Shown here piece by piece: positions 38,355 through 49,263 of a DNA stretch of 64,000 nt. A program made the translations under genes and the position numbers. Below the pieces are notes generated by a model that saw only the letters and a program-made list of their open reading frames with translations, did not search any database and was not told the DNA's origin. Positions within the stretch are counted from its first letter, which is position 1, and each line of letters starts with the position of its first letter. Source of the stretch: Toxoplasma gondii ME49 (taxonomy: Eukaryota > Apicomplexa > Conoidasida > Eucoccidiorida > Sarcocystidae); the NCBI RefSeq assembly GCF_000006565.2, contig NC_031477.1:4973683-5037682 (forward strand), read 5' to 3'.

Positions 38355-38966
38355 CTACGATTTGTTCTCGCCCTGAGCGCCCCGATCTGATGACACGCCG
38401 CCCTTATTCAGCCCCCCGCCTTTCGTGCTTTCCAGGACTGACAGCTCATGCACTCTCTCATCTTCGAGCGTCAACAGCTGTGTATCATAATGTGCTACCA
38501 TAGCAGTCACTCTCCACAGAAGAAGCCAAACAGTTAGACTTAGAAGAGATAACCACCAATTCCTCTCATGGCGGAGTTTGTACGCCATACACTGCAGACC
38601 TGCTTCTCCGCCGGAAAGAGCAGCAGCCGCTGCTTGGGCAGCAGCCGCTGACGCCGCGGCAGTAACTGGATCTTTCCTTGAATCAGGGGGGAATGGATTG
38701 CCTGGTTCGGCTGTTCCGCAGTACTGTGCATAGGCCGGTGACGTATATATACGCGTTAGAACCGCCTGCTCTCGAGCGAAGAAGGACACACTAATCAGAA
38801 GAATGAGAGATACAAGCCGGAGATTTATGTAGCCTAACGATATCGTCTGCCGGCATATGCGGCTCGTTAGCGAATTGAGAATCCTAACGCCGAGAAGAGA
38901 TGTGAGAAGAAGAAAACTTCCCACAGGGAGGAATATGACAGTCTGGAGAAATGTGGTGACTTGCAT
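38355..38966 (-). CDS. BAP31-like ER membrane protein
   Basis: BAP29/BAP31 proteins sit in the endoplasmic reticulum and act in sorting and quality control of membrane proteins. The ATG at 38966 gives a 203-aa product (stop 38355-38357). The three-span layout fits the family: a segment at residues 3-30 starting MQVTTFLQTVIFLPVGSF, a second near 50-68 (LVSLILLISVSFF), and a third after the RHERNWW motif (LSLLSLTVWLLLWRVTAMV), where BAP31 has its conserved R-N-x-Y-I element before the last span. The loop between spans 2 and 3 carries a poly-Ala insertion. The cytosolic tail is much shorter than the usual coiled coil, which suggests a missing 3' exon (a candidate lies at about 38150-38240) or a truncated form. 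Upstream in-frame TTG codons were ignored. Confidence 0.7.
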   Translation of the reverse strand: MQVTTFLQTVIFLPVGSFLLLTSLLGVRILNSLTSRICRQTISLGYINLRLVSLILLISVSFFAREQAVLTRIYTSPAYAQYCGTAEPGNPFPPDSRKDPVTAAASAAAAQAAAAALSGGEAGLQCMAYKLRHERNWWLSLLSLTVWLLLWRVTAMVAHYDTQLLTLEDERVHELSVLESTKGGGLNKGGVSSDRGAQGENKS

Positions 38967-41359
38967 CTTGCTCAGTAATCTAAACTCGAAACACGAAGAA
39001 AGTGACTCTGTCTTCGGCAAGGCGACAATGATGAGCAGGGTTCACAAAGCTTAATCCAGATGCCACTCAAACACGTTTCGGAACAATGGCTTTTCGAGGA
39101 AGCCAATGCCGACGAAAACAAGTGAAGCAGAACAGCACAGTTTCGTAAAATAAGAGTTCAGAATATCCATGTGAGCATGACCCAACCAAGAACAATCCGC
39201 TCAAAATTATGAACACGTTCAGCTGTCGGATTGCCCAGCTATGATTGACGCAGTGCATGCCTGTGACTCACGGGTGAACTGGCTTGACCTGCGAATCACG
39301 AGGCTCATGTGCCCACTGTTTGTTCACTGGTAAGTTGTAATTACGATAAGGCGCGCAAAAAACTGGAAGAGAAACATGTTAACAAGACGCGCGAGCGTAG
39401 CTAGCCGCACCGATGTGTACGCAAGGTGATTTCCTCCATCCAGGCGCTGGCTCCGTCGCTCTGCTCCATCATCCCAGAAAAAGCCGCCGTCTGTGAAACC
39501 AATGCGCTCACTTTTCACAAAACTCAGTGACCTTTTCAGGAGGTGTTGCACAATAATATTAATGGCGAGTAGGAGGGAACCAAACCTATTGGAGGCGAGT
39601 ACTCGCAGGTTTGGTGAAACGAAGGAACCATGCCCTTCGGCGTAACACAACCGTCACTTCACCGTTGACTCTTCTTTATCCAGCTTAAACCAATCACGAG
39701 CGCGACACTAATAGACGTGTGACATTCACTAGAATAGGGGTTTCAATTCCGGCTTAAGAAGCGGTAAGCGTTACGAGGCATGACGTTGCCCCCCCACTCC
39801 GCCCCCCCCCCTCTGTGTGCGGGGTGTTGATTCGGACAACTGGCAGATCGAGGCAGTTTCCTGCCAGCATGCACTCACTAAGATTTGTGGACCGTCATAA
39901 TAACAGGCTCCCTACTTTGGGGAAGTTAAAACATTTCCTCGAACAGCCACAGAAGACGGAGCACATTTTACACATGTGTCTGCATGCGACGCTGGGAGAG
40001 AGAGCACACGAGGGCGCTGTCCCGGACCCGGATGACCACATAACGGCTTGGAGTACGCATTGCCTTACAGTGGAGGACACTCTTAGGTTGCCTGCTGGAT
40101 CCGGTACGGCATACGTGATAACATCCCTTTCTGGCTTCAGAGGTCTTGACGCAGCTCAGAACGTTGGGCGTGCGAAGTAAGCAGGGATGACTGGAAGTGA
40201 TGGGCACTTGGGCAGGGCCTGCGGACTTCCGCCCAGAGAACCTTCCCCTTCTCCTAGGCGTTCCGCTGTTGCAAGATACACCGACGAGAAACAAGCTACC
40301 GCGAACATAAGGGCTGAAAACAGAGGCCGATCATGATACACACGCGAATGCTAAAGAACAGGACGCCCGCAAGATGTTCACGTCTTCGGGCTTTAAATAA
40401 TAATCCCAGGCCACGCGATTCCGTGGTGTCCTTGAAGAGCGGTGTAGGTCGCGCGAACTCTAGCACACGTACTGCCGCGTGTCGTGATACGCATGCACTG
40501 AAAATGTGTTTGTCGAGCAAGCACCAGCCGCGATATCTGCACGACGGCGAAAGCCAGCAGGTCCCAGGAGATATCATTTACGCGCTGCCGACAGATCGAA
40601 GTTTTGACGTCGTGGCGCTGCGGATTTCGAATCACTCTGCACTTCTGCAAGTCTTTTCTCTTCTTGGTTGGTAATCCGGGTGACAACTCTCGAAATCGGG
40701 CATCTGCACTCCATGACAGAGACACTGTCTCGGCTTCGTGCAACGGGGATAATGCGTCTGTGCCTTGCGTTGTTATTTTATTTTCCGTTACTTCCTTACC
40801 CTTTCTTTCCGCAACGTGATTACAGGCGTTTTCCTACCTTTCGGGCCACGCCTGTGGATCCGCCACGTACAGCTTGTGCAAGCATGCCTGTCTTCTCATT
40901 TGGGCTGCAGGAATTGCAGATCGAATCCAAAAAAATTACGAGATTTACTTTTGTTGAGCCTCGTTAGGCAGTAGTAATGGATGCAAAGGTTGTCGTCGTC
41001 TCGTAGCGGATAGCTAAAGTTTCCTCGTAATATACCTTGAGGCAAGTCCGAGAAGGGAATGAGCCCCGCTACTCCAGTATTTGAGTTTGATGAACAACGT
41101 TGGAATTCTGCGTCACCTGCCTGCCTACTTACCCTTCCCCGTGAATTCCTGATCTCTGCAAGGTGAGGATTCTCTGCATGTTGGAGCCTCCGGCAAAAAG
41201 GCGATTTCGCCGCTTATAACGAACATGGGATTTCCCGTTTCTGAGACACCCCTGATTCCTATCATCTCTTTATCTCTGACGGTCTTGCAACCGAAGTTTG
41301 TGGGATCTGGTGGTGCGAAGTTTCTCACTTCCGGCAAAACCGTCCACGCCGATATCTCC
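38967..41359. promoter_or_regulatory. Divergent intergenic region BAP31-like / EF-Ts
   Basis: This 2.4 kb lies between two outward-facing genes. It has a C-rich tract at 39789-39812 and no coding sequence I can support. A 121-codon frame at 39815-40180 on the plus strand has no recognisable domain. The EF-Ts frame is open upstream of its proposed start to an ATG at 41225. Confidence 0.45.
39789..39812 (+). repeat. C-rich tract
   Basis: Two C-runs, one of about seven and one of about ten, are separated by ACTCCG. They lie in the upstream region shared by the BAP31-like and EF-Ts genes. On the opposite strand the tract is G-rich and could form a quadruplex. Confidence 0.5.
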
Positions 41360-44300
41360 ATGCGGCCTCTAAATATTTGTATCTACTCATTCTTCCTTCT
41401 GTTTCTTGTCCCTCCATCTGTGGCCGTAACTTCAAATTGTCCCGACCATGCGTCGGCTCTCTTTGGTTCCTCTTCCACTCCTCTTATAAGGCAGTGTTCT
41501 TTAGGGAATGGGGAATGGCGTGCAATCCGATTTTCTCGAAAACGTGGAGGCGGAGGCTATGTTGTTTCGAGACCGAACGGGACTTTCTCTCCACAGTTTG
41601 AGGATATTGATTGTTGCTCATCGACGTGTTCTGCCGCTGTACAGCCTCCAGTCGAACTCCCAGTTTTCTCTGTGTCACCTTCGCTCCCGTCGCCTGATTC
41701 GCCCACTACAGGGAACTCCACATTTTCTCCTTCCTACGTCGGAATCAAAGGAAAAAAACCATGGAGCAGACGACGTCAACATGAGCATCATTTCCACCTT
41801 TCCCATTGTTTGCCACCTTCTCTTTTTCGGTTGCTTGCTGCCGTCGAAGCATCACGCGGCGCCACCGCATATGCGTGGGGGAATTATTGGAATATGATCT
41901 CTGTACCGAAGAGGCATTCGATGCCCGTATGTCACCCGACTCGGATGTTCGTCTCTTCGTGGATTTCGCCTTGCGTATACGTCCATTCTGCGAGTGCTTC
42001 CTTGAGATTCCCGCAGCCGCCTCCTTACTATCGTTTTCCGTGTCCCGCGTCTTCGCGTTTGTTGTCTTCTTCACCGGTGGCGCACCCGCGTCCTCTGTCT
42101 CCGTTCCGGTCGCCTTCGTTGTCTTGCGTGTGTTGTTCCCCGTGTTCCCCGCCCCCATCATTTGTCAATTCTTCGTCCTCGGCTGCGTTGTCAGTTTCCA
42201 CCAAATCCTCTGCTTCATCGGCGGCCTCGTCCTCCTCTTCGGCGCCTTCTCCGCCTGCGTCCTCTTCGTTGGAGCTACTGAAACAGCTTCGAGCCTTGAC
42301 GAACAGCAGTGTCTCCACATGCAGAGAAGCGCTAACTGCGTCTTCTGGAGATCTCCGTGCCGCTGTCGACTGGCTCCGACAGCGAGGCTCTGCAGCAGGG
42401 GCAGCAGCAGCTGCTGCTGCCAGCCTGAGTACCGACCAAGCGAGAGAGGGGATTGTTGCTGTCGCTTCGTGGAGGGCCAAAGTGGTGGCGCGGGAGGCGG
42501 ACTCTGCGAGTCCAACTGTGTCTCTCGTGGCAGACGACCCTGTTCGTGGGCAGGAGGCTTGCGTGAACAGGGAGACGTTAGGCAATGGTGTGGAACCAGG
42601 GGAAGGGGGCCAGGCTGGAGCACGTGAGGACGGATGTGCGAGGGAATCCGCCGAGTGGGAGGGGAAAGTGATGATCAAGCTGAGCTGCAACACCGACTTC
42701 GTTGCTCGAAACGACCAGGTGACGTTTTTTGCGAGTCGCGTTGCCCTCATTCTCGCAAATCTTGTGCGTAGAAATACAGTAGAAAACTATCTGTCAACTC
42801 GAACTAAGGAGACATCCACGACTGAAGCTGCTGTCTCCTCCGTTGAGCGCTGTGCCGTTCCGCTGTTGCCAGAAGCAGGCCCTGCTCTAGTCGAGCACCT
42901 GCTCAATGCCTCCTGGTCTTTTGAGGTTGCTGGCAACTCAGGGGGTGACTTTCCTAACACAGACGCCGTCTGTAGTGAAAACACTAGAACAGAGGGAGCT
43001 GAAGGACGTAAGAGGGAACGTCTGGTTCGAGACGAGTTGCATTTTCTGACTTCACTGGTTGGCGAGCGAATTTTAATCGACGATGCTGCAACAGTGGCTG
43101 CCAGGATCGGGGAAGGAGCTGTTGGTTCGTACCTACACGACAAGATAGGCGACACTGTCGGGTCTATCGGCGTTCTTGTGGCGCTGGACACAGCGGGAAA
43201 GACCGGCGAAAGGCGCCAGGAGGGATCGGAACGACCGTTTCAAGAAGGCCCTCGGGACGGAAATGAGTGCAAGCCGGGCAACAGGTGGATGCAGGGAAGA
43301 GCTGAGCGGCTTACTGATATGGCGGAGAAGGTGGCTATGCAGGCTGCGGCAGGGAAACCACTCGCTGTAGTAAGTCCTTCACCACGATTGCTGCATGACG
43401 TTGCCTTAGGTCAGTTACTTTTCCGATGCGAGTGACCGTCGCTCGATTCGGAGGCAAGAAAGTCTTTTGAGTGAAACCCGTGATGCCTTTGCAGACTTCC
43501 ATTTTCGTGGGCAGTAGAAGATTAAGTTACGGAACGCATTAACTCTTTGCGAGGAAGGTTGAAGCATGCACCACCGGATAAGCAACGAGAATTGCTGGAG
43601 CAACGTGCTCGTGTTTAGTTTATGTGAGCAACCAGGCTACTGGATGTGTGATACATACACACTGTTTTGGATCTCTATCCCTTCTGTTCTGAAGGACGCA
43701 GCTTCTCTTGATCCTGATTTGTACGAACGTGAGGCTCGCGCTTGCCGCGCTCAGGCAGAGGGTAGCGGCAAGCCGCCGGAAGTTACCGAGAAGATGGTGG
43801 CAGGCAGGTTGAAAAAGTGGTTCAAAGAAGTTCTCCTCTCTGAACAGGTGAGGACACATACTTGAACTGAGGGAGAAAAACTGTACCTTCGTACTTTTAT
43901 GCTCTTCCAGAAATTGCTGGCAGATGTACAATGCCATACATGGGAATAAACGTATGTAGCGTACTACATGTGAAACGGATTTCCCTGTCAAAAATCATCG
44001 ACCTACGCGGCCACTCGATAAGTGCAAGCAGGCCGTTCAGTCTCTGGCGATCGATGCTGTATTTTAAGCGACTGCTCCGTCGATTCCGGTGCGTCGATAT
44101 ACCAACTTGTAAAAGGAACCGTGTCGCACCGATTGTGTCACGTCTTTCAATTGGGTAAATGCGGAGAATGAGTCCTGAAGACTTGATGTAGCCCCAATGT
44201 CTCTAGCCATGCTGTGTTTCATAGGAGGGGGCATTTGTCGGCGGAATGTGCTTTATTTCTGGGATGAAGACAAACGGATAACAGAACACTGCGTGAGTCT

Positions 44301-45220
44301 TTTCGTCAGCGTATTTTCCAGCGTGGTGCTGCTTTGCGGATGACCATTTACATGCAGACTTGGTTACTGGATGACCGAGGCAAGTCTGTGAAGGACGTGC
44401 TGGCGGAGTTTGCAAAGCAAGAACGTTTCTCGGCGCCAGTGCGTATCAAGAAGGCTATTCGATTTTTTTTCCAGAGGTAACATCTATGGACTTTTGTTTT
44501 CCGTTTGCTAGGCGTTCTTTTTATACATGATGAATGCCTGCCGTCATTCGTGCCATGTTCATCGTCAGTCAGGTAATCCATCCTTTGCTCAATGCTGGAT
44601 GCGTCCCATCTCCTTTAGCAGTGAGGGCATTTTGGTTACTTCGTCGAGTGATACCCTCTCGCAGACTTCAGGTTTCGGTTGTTGAAAAAAGAGAATCTGC
44701 ATATTTCTGTGCCTCGACGAGACAAACTGCGTGAAGCCAAGGGCTTTTCAAGTGGGCGCTGTATGGAGCTGCCCGCGGAGCCGACCCGTACGCGATCGTA
44801 ACAGTTCCGAAATCACATCAGTTTCCACAAGGCTACGAACACCGTGGGGCAACATCACATGTTGCTTGTCGGAAAGGACATTACGGCACCACATGAAAAT
44901 AACGGGCCGCCAGCTTTTTCGGAAAAGTAACGTGGATGTAGGAGTGGGTATCTTTGTCAAAAGCGTGCTACTTCTTATGCTTTAGCGATGCTGGTGGGAA
45001 CAAGGGAGTCAGTGGACCGTTCAAGCTGGCAGTGCGATCCGTCCATCCTCAGCAGATCCAAGAAGAAAACTTGTACTGTAGCACAAAGAAGGACAGATTC
45101 CGAGGCACCAAGAGAGTCCAGAATATCACAGATAGTTCAACCGGAAATACGCCACGACCAGTGATTTCCAAAATGGGCATTCGTCAGATTTGTGCTTCTG
45201 TGCTTTTTCACCGCCTCTGA
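41360..45220 (+). CDS. Elongation factor Ts, apicoplast-targeted type
   Basis: EF-Ts recycles EF-Tu by exchanging GDP for GTP during organellar translation; in apicomplexans EF-Tu is encoded by the plastid and EF-Ts by the nucleus. Exons 41360-43369, 43695-43847, 44358-44476 and 44986-45220 join in phase for 838 aa. The ATG at 41360 starts a classic signal peptide (MRPLNICIYSFFLLFLVPPS), followed by a long Ser/Pro-rich, basic leader typical of apicoplast transit regions. The UBA-like domain is at about residues 304-343 (LKQLRALTNSSVSTCREAL, LRAAVDWLRQRG). The EF-Tu-contacting motif TDFVAR is at about 445-450. Later blocks include EGAVGSYLHD and EKMVAGRLKKWFKEV. Low-complexity insertions make it much longer than bacterial EF-Ts (about 280 aa). 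A short exon could be missing between 43370 and 43694, and the last exon is the least certain. An upstream ATG at 41225 would bury the signal peptide. Confidence 0.88.
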
Positions 45221-45770
45221 GTGCCGTCGTCTGTTGCTCCTGTCTCATCGGTTCCTGATGTCTCTCCGATCCGCTTTTTCAAGACTTCCAGCATCTTGAC
45301 TCTGTGCTTCGATGCTAAGAATCCGCAAGCACTCCATATGCTTTTCATCGAAGGGGCGCCACCACATTTCGGGACAATCCATGCTGTACTTCCTGTCGCT
45401 GAGCGCGCCCGTACGCCACGCGATGGTATGAAGGAATGGCGTTCAGCAAATCCGAAAGAAGATGGATTGCTTTTTCTGTTTGTCTTGCTGTTGGTGGCCA
45501 AGGCGTCATTAGAGTAGTTCAGGATATCTTGAAACTGATGGAAACCCTTCGCGGCTCGAATCATTTCAGAATGCCCACCAACTACGGAGGCTTGTTCAAG
45601 TAGAGAAGGCGGGTTGCGCTCAGCACTGCCTGGGGACCCCTGTCGCACAGTGGTAGAAATACCATCGGGTAGTTCAGACGATTCAGTTTTCACGAAAGCC
45701 CATGAAGACAATGAACAGATAGGCGGAGCGCATCTGCTAACTGGTTGGTGATCACAGGTGGAGCACTGGG
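45221..45770. other. Convergent 3' spacer
   Basis: Only 550 bases separate the stop codons of EF-Ts and the 638-aa gene, so their 3' untranslated regions probably overlap. A reverse-strand open frame runs through it (45208-46128), but it is in a different frame from the spliced exon at 45977-45771 and looks like a by-product. Confidence 0.4.
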
Positions 45771-48700
45771 TTACGTCTGTTGTTCTGACCGTAGCAGCGG
45801 CAACACCTTGTTTACATTGCTGTTCCTGACAGTGTAACCTTCCTTCATCAGGACGAACCCGGTGAAATTGAGGGAAGTCGGGAAGAGAAGGAACATGTTG
45901 GGAGTTGAAGAAGACTTTTGCATCGCGCAGAGGTAGTGACAGAGATCCACGGGCGGGTTCCGGTGAGGGTAGCCTGCCTGCAAGAAACGAACAGAGAAGC
46001 GAGAGACGCGTACGTGCTAGATGCGAAATATAGCACGTTTGAATCGATTGCCAAAGCATAGAGGTTGTGTGAAAGACGACGGCATGCCCGGTTCTCGATG
46101 CATTCCACAGTACAATGCCTTCAAACAATACCCATTTGAAACGAAGCGCAGTCGGCCTGCTTACGACATATTACTCATATTATCGAATAGACGCTGGATG
46201 CATGATGGGGACAGAAGACTGTAAAAAAAGCTACGGTGAAGTCACACTAGGACAGGCCGTTTGAAAGGCGATGAGACTCCGTGTGTGGAGGCTTTGGTCT
46301 TAAAGGACAGGCACTGGGCGCAAGTGAACACAACCGGCAAACCAACAAAATGCGATCGAAAGTATCTTATGTAGCAGTACCACTTCCAATAACGGTTGTA
46401 GGTGAATAGCCAGCAATTGTTTGGAGGGAGACTGTATTAGGAAGCACAGCAAGAGCATTTCCTGTTGATTTTGAGGGATTGTGGATATTTGGTGTAGATG
46501 CCGATGAAGCTCGTTGTCGAACGGCGTCCAGACGGAGACTCCGTTTTAACGGGCGATTCTCAGGGGAAGGCGCCTACGGCCAAGAAAACAAATGAAGCAG
46601 TGCATGACGCGAGACAATGACTTCGAATCAAGAAGGCAGGGAGATGATGGGCAGGCAACAAGGGGGATCACACTAGTACACAATGCAAAACCGGTCAGAT
46701 CCAGACTCCGAAATACATCGGGGAGAGTTCACCCTTTCCTGCTACGGAACTTCCTTTCAGAATAATCCCCTTTTCGAGCGTCCTTGCGAGCGAAGCAACC
46801 GGTACTAGCAAAGATACAAAGTACTCACTTTTTTCCAGTTGCGTAGGCCATCCTTGATTTGAGCGCGATTTCTATATGCCAGTTCAGATCGCCTTCTTTC
46901 TATCCAAGCCTCATTTCGCCGTTGAGGACCGTCTGCTATGACCCATGGGAAAAGTATGATCTGTCCCTTCTTTTCTTGTCCTTGTGATGTACGTGGATTG
47001 TTTCCACTTTGTCTGCGCCGGCTGCCCCCTTGCTGTTCTTCTGACTCATTCACCTCTTCACCACCTCCGTCGCCGTCTTCATCACCGCACTGGGCCTGTT
47101 TTCTCTCATTTCCCAACTCATCTGTATTTCCATCAGCTCTGCCTCTGAGACTAGTGCGGAAACTGTATTCGGACTGTTCTCCTATTCGACAATATCCGTC
47201 TCCGTGGTCATCTATCCTCATGTCCTCCACCCTGTGGCCTGCCACCACTGCTGCCATCGTTGTTGGTAAATCTAACATCGCGCTTGCCGTCCATACTGTT
47301 TCATCCCAGATTCCGCGGTTGGCCGTTCTTGACAATGCTGCCGAATGGCTTTCTGATTTTGTGCCTGACGCATCTTGTCGCTTGTTTGACGTCATGCCTA
47401 CAGTATTTTTCCGGCTGTCGGAGACGTCCTGAGAAATGTGGTGCGAGGGCAATCGCCCCTCAGAATCGGTTTTGGGCGAATTGTGCGTTTGTGGAGACAG
47501 ACTTTTCCGATTTGAGGAAGATGCTGTTGGGTGGCATATGCCACTGAGAACTCCAGTGCTCGTTCCGGCAGCAGGGTTGTTTTCGCTGTTGTGGCTTTGC
47601 TCTGCCTTCTTGCTCCGCCTGTCCTGGGAAGTACAGAGGAAAGCCTCTCCCGGTTTTTCTACATTGACACGGGGATCGTTTGGTAGAAGAAGCCCTTCAA
47701 TAGTTGCACGAATGATGACATGTGTGGACGATGACGCGCAGCAGGAATACTTTTGTTGTCCTGGTACGACAGGAGGATCCTCAGTCATGCCTCGCGTGTC
47801 GGCTGCCCTTTTTCCTACGTGAGAGCCTGTACTGCTAACCTCTTCGTCCTCTCTCTTAGATTGTTTTTCTTCTTTTTGAGGGTGAGTTCTCTCCCACTGT
47901 TTCCGATGCGATGTGGGTAAACCGTGGTTGCCAGCTGGGTTCGCCGTTTTAGGATTCGTTGGGCGGCAGCCACCGAAGGAGCATTGTTCTTCTTTACGGC
48001 GAGGAGTGTGACCCGAGGCCGCCGCTGCTGTAGTTTCCACAGTTTCGACCTCGTTTTGCAGAATGGTTTCTGTATTATGGTAACGATATTTGCCGTCGAT
48101 GCGGTAGAGCAGCGAGCGCGTTCCGGCGGCCTGCCCATCCTCCCTGCCCAAAACCCCATACCGAAGAAGAGGACTTGTTCTGAAAAAAACGGTCCAAAGT
48201 ATCAACATAAAAACCACACAGTCTCCTTATTCTCATTTCATCCACCGAGTCCGGTCAGACAATGCTTGAAGGGACTGACAATACTTGACTGGCTTGCATC
48301 TGAAGGGTGATTAGATCCGTAATCGATCTTTGGACGTCAGCAGGCCATATCGCCTCTGTACGCGCGGCCACTTCGAGACTTTACCCGAACAACTTCTTGT
48401 GAAGAAGAGGCTCCGGGCCGGCCGGGGCTTTTACGGCAGTGGAGGCAGTAGTGGGAACACCTGGGTAAAACATGTAGAAGCGGTTGGCAACTAGACGGGC
48501 AAAATAGTGCGTCCAACTTCTTGAGTCTCGTAAGCAGCTGCCTGGAGGCACCTGCCTTTGTGAGAAAACTGTTGATCGCGAATGCACCGCTTTCGCGATG
48601 CGTCTGCTAGGAAGTGGCTCAGCAATGTATGTTTGTGAAAAAAGAAAACCGTATGCCGAGGACGCCGACAGCTGTTCCACGAGTGTGTTTGGATGATGTT

Positions 48701-48944
48701 CATCCCTCTACTCCCTGAAAACGAATTGAGTCGTGCACCAACCTGGACTTGTCCAGTTTCTGCGGGGCTGGGCGAATTTGCAATTTAACGTCGGGAGAGC
48801 TGAGACTGAGACGCATCCTTCGTTTCCTGTGTGAGTGGGGCCGTTCGTCTTATTTCTGGTTCCGGTTCCGCACGCTGTTTGAGACTCAGAGTTACGTGAT
48901 GCGCTGAGCTGACGCACTGCGACTGCCGGTTTCGGACAATTCAT
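45771..48944 (-). CDS. Unrecognised protein, 638 aa, possible mitochondrial leader
   Basis: I do not recognise this protein. Exons 48944-48743, 48541-48385, 48179-46829 and 45977-45771 join with exact phases and standard GT-AG sites (GTTGGT, GTAAAG, GTGAGT donors). The ATG-proximal part (MNCPKPAVAVRQLSASRNSE) is basic, Ser-rich and acid-poor, as in mitochondrial presequences. Residues about 68-150 look conserved in style, with aromatic and basic residues (THYFARLVANRFYMFYPGVP, LFGTSPLLRYGVLG). Residues about 150-540 are hydrophilic low-complexity sequence with an acidic Gly/Glu run. The C-terminal exon returns to ordered-looking sequence (HRNPPVDLCHYLCAMQK, MFLLFPTSLNFTGFVLMKEG). So two compact ends are joined by a disordered insert, a common coccidian pattern. 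It converges on EF-Ts. The structure is fairly secure; the function is unknown. Confidence 0.6.
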
Positions 48945-49193
48945 CAAATACCGACTTAGCTGCCAGGCGGAGGTCAATGAAAGGGAATGGGAAAGGAAGA
49001 ACACGTGGCTGAAGCAGTCTTGTGAGCATTGCCAAAATGCGCATAATCTCATACGCACGTGCTGTTGCATATTCGGATTTCCGAGGATATGTGCATATGT
49101 AGCTATTTATGTTTATGTATGCCTATGCAGATGTCACTACCTATATGTTTATCTTTGTCTGATGTTTGCACGTGTGTAAGTAGTGTGAAACCA

Positions 49194-49231
49194 CATATAC
49201 ATATATATATATATATGCGTGTATATATATG
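49194..49231 (+). repeat. TA-rich dinucleotide microsatellite
   Basis: An (AT)n run of about nine units, flanked by CATATAC and GCGTGTATATATATG, lies 3' of the minus-strand gene that ends near 49264. It is probably a polymorphic simple repeat. Confidence 0.8.
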
Positions 49232-49263
49232 AAGGGCAGGCTTCCCCTTGATGGGCTTCGCCC

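Noticed and set aside
39815..40180. A 121-codon plus-strand frame upstream of EF-Ts.
   Set aside because: No domain, no ATG at its start and no sign of splicing to EF-Ts; probably chance openness in GC-rich sequence.
45208..46128. A 306-codon reverse-strand frame.
   Set aside because: The acceptor at 45978 enters a different frame that continues the upstream exon in phase and reaches its own stop at 45771; the long frame is a by-product.
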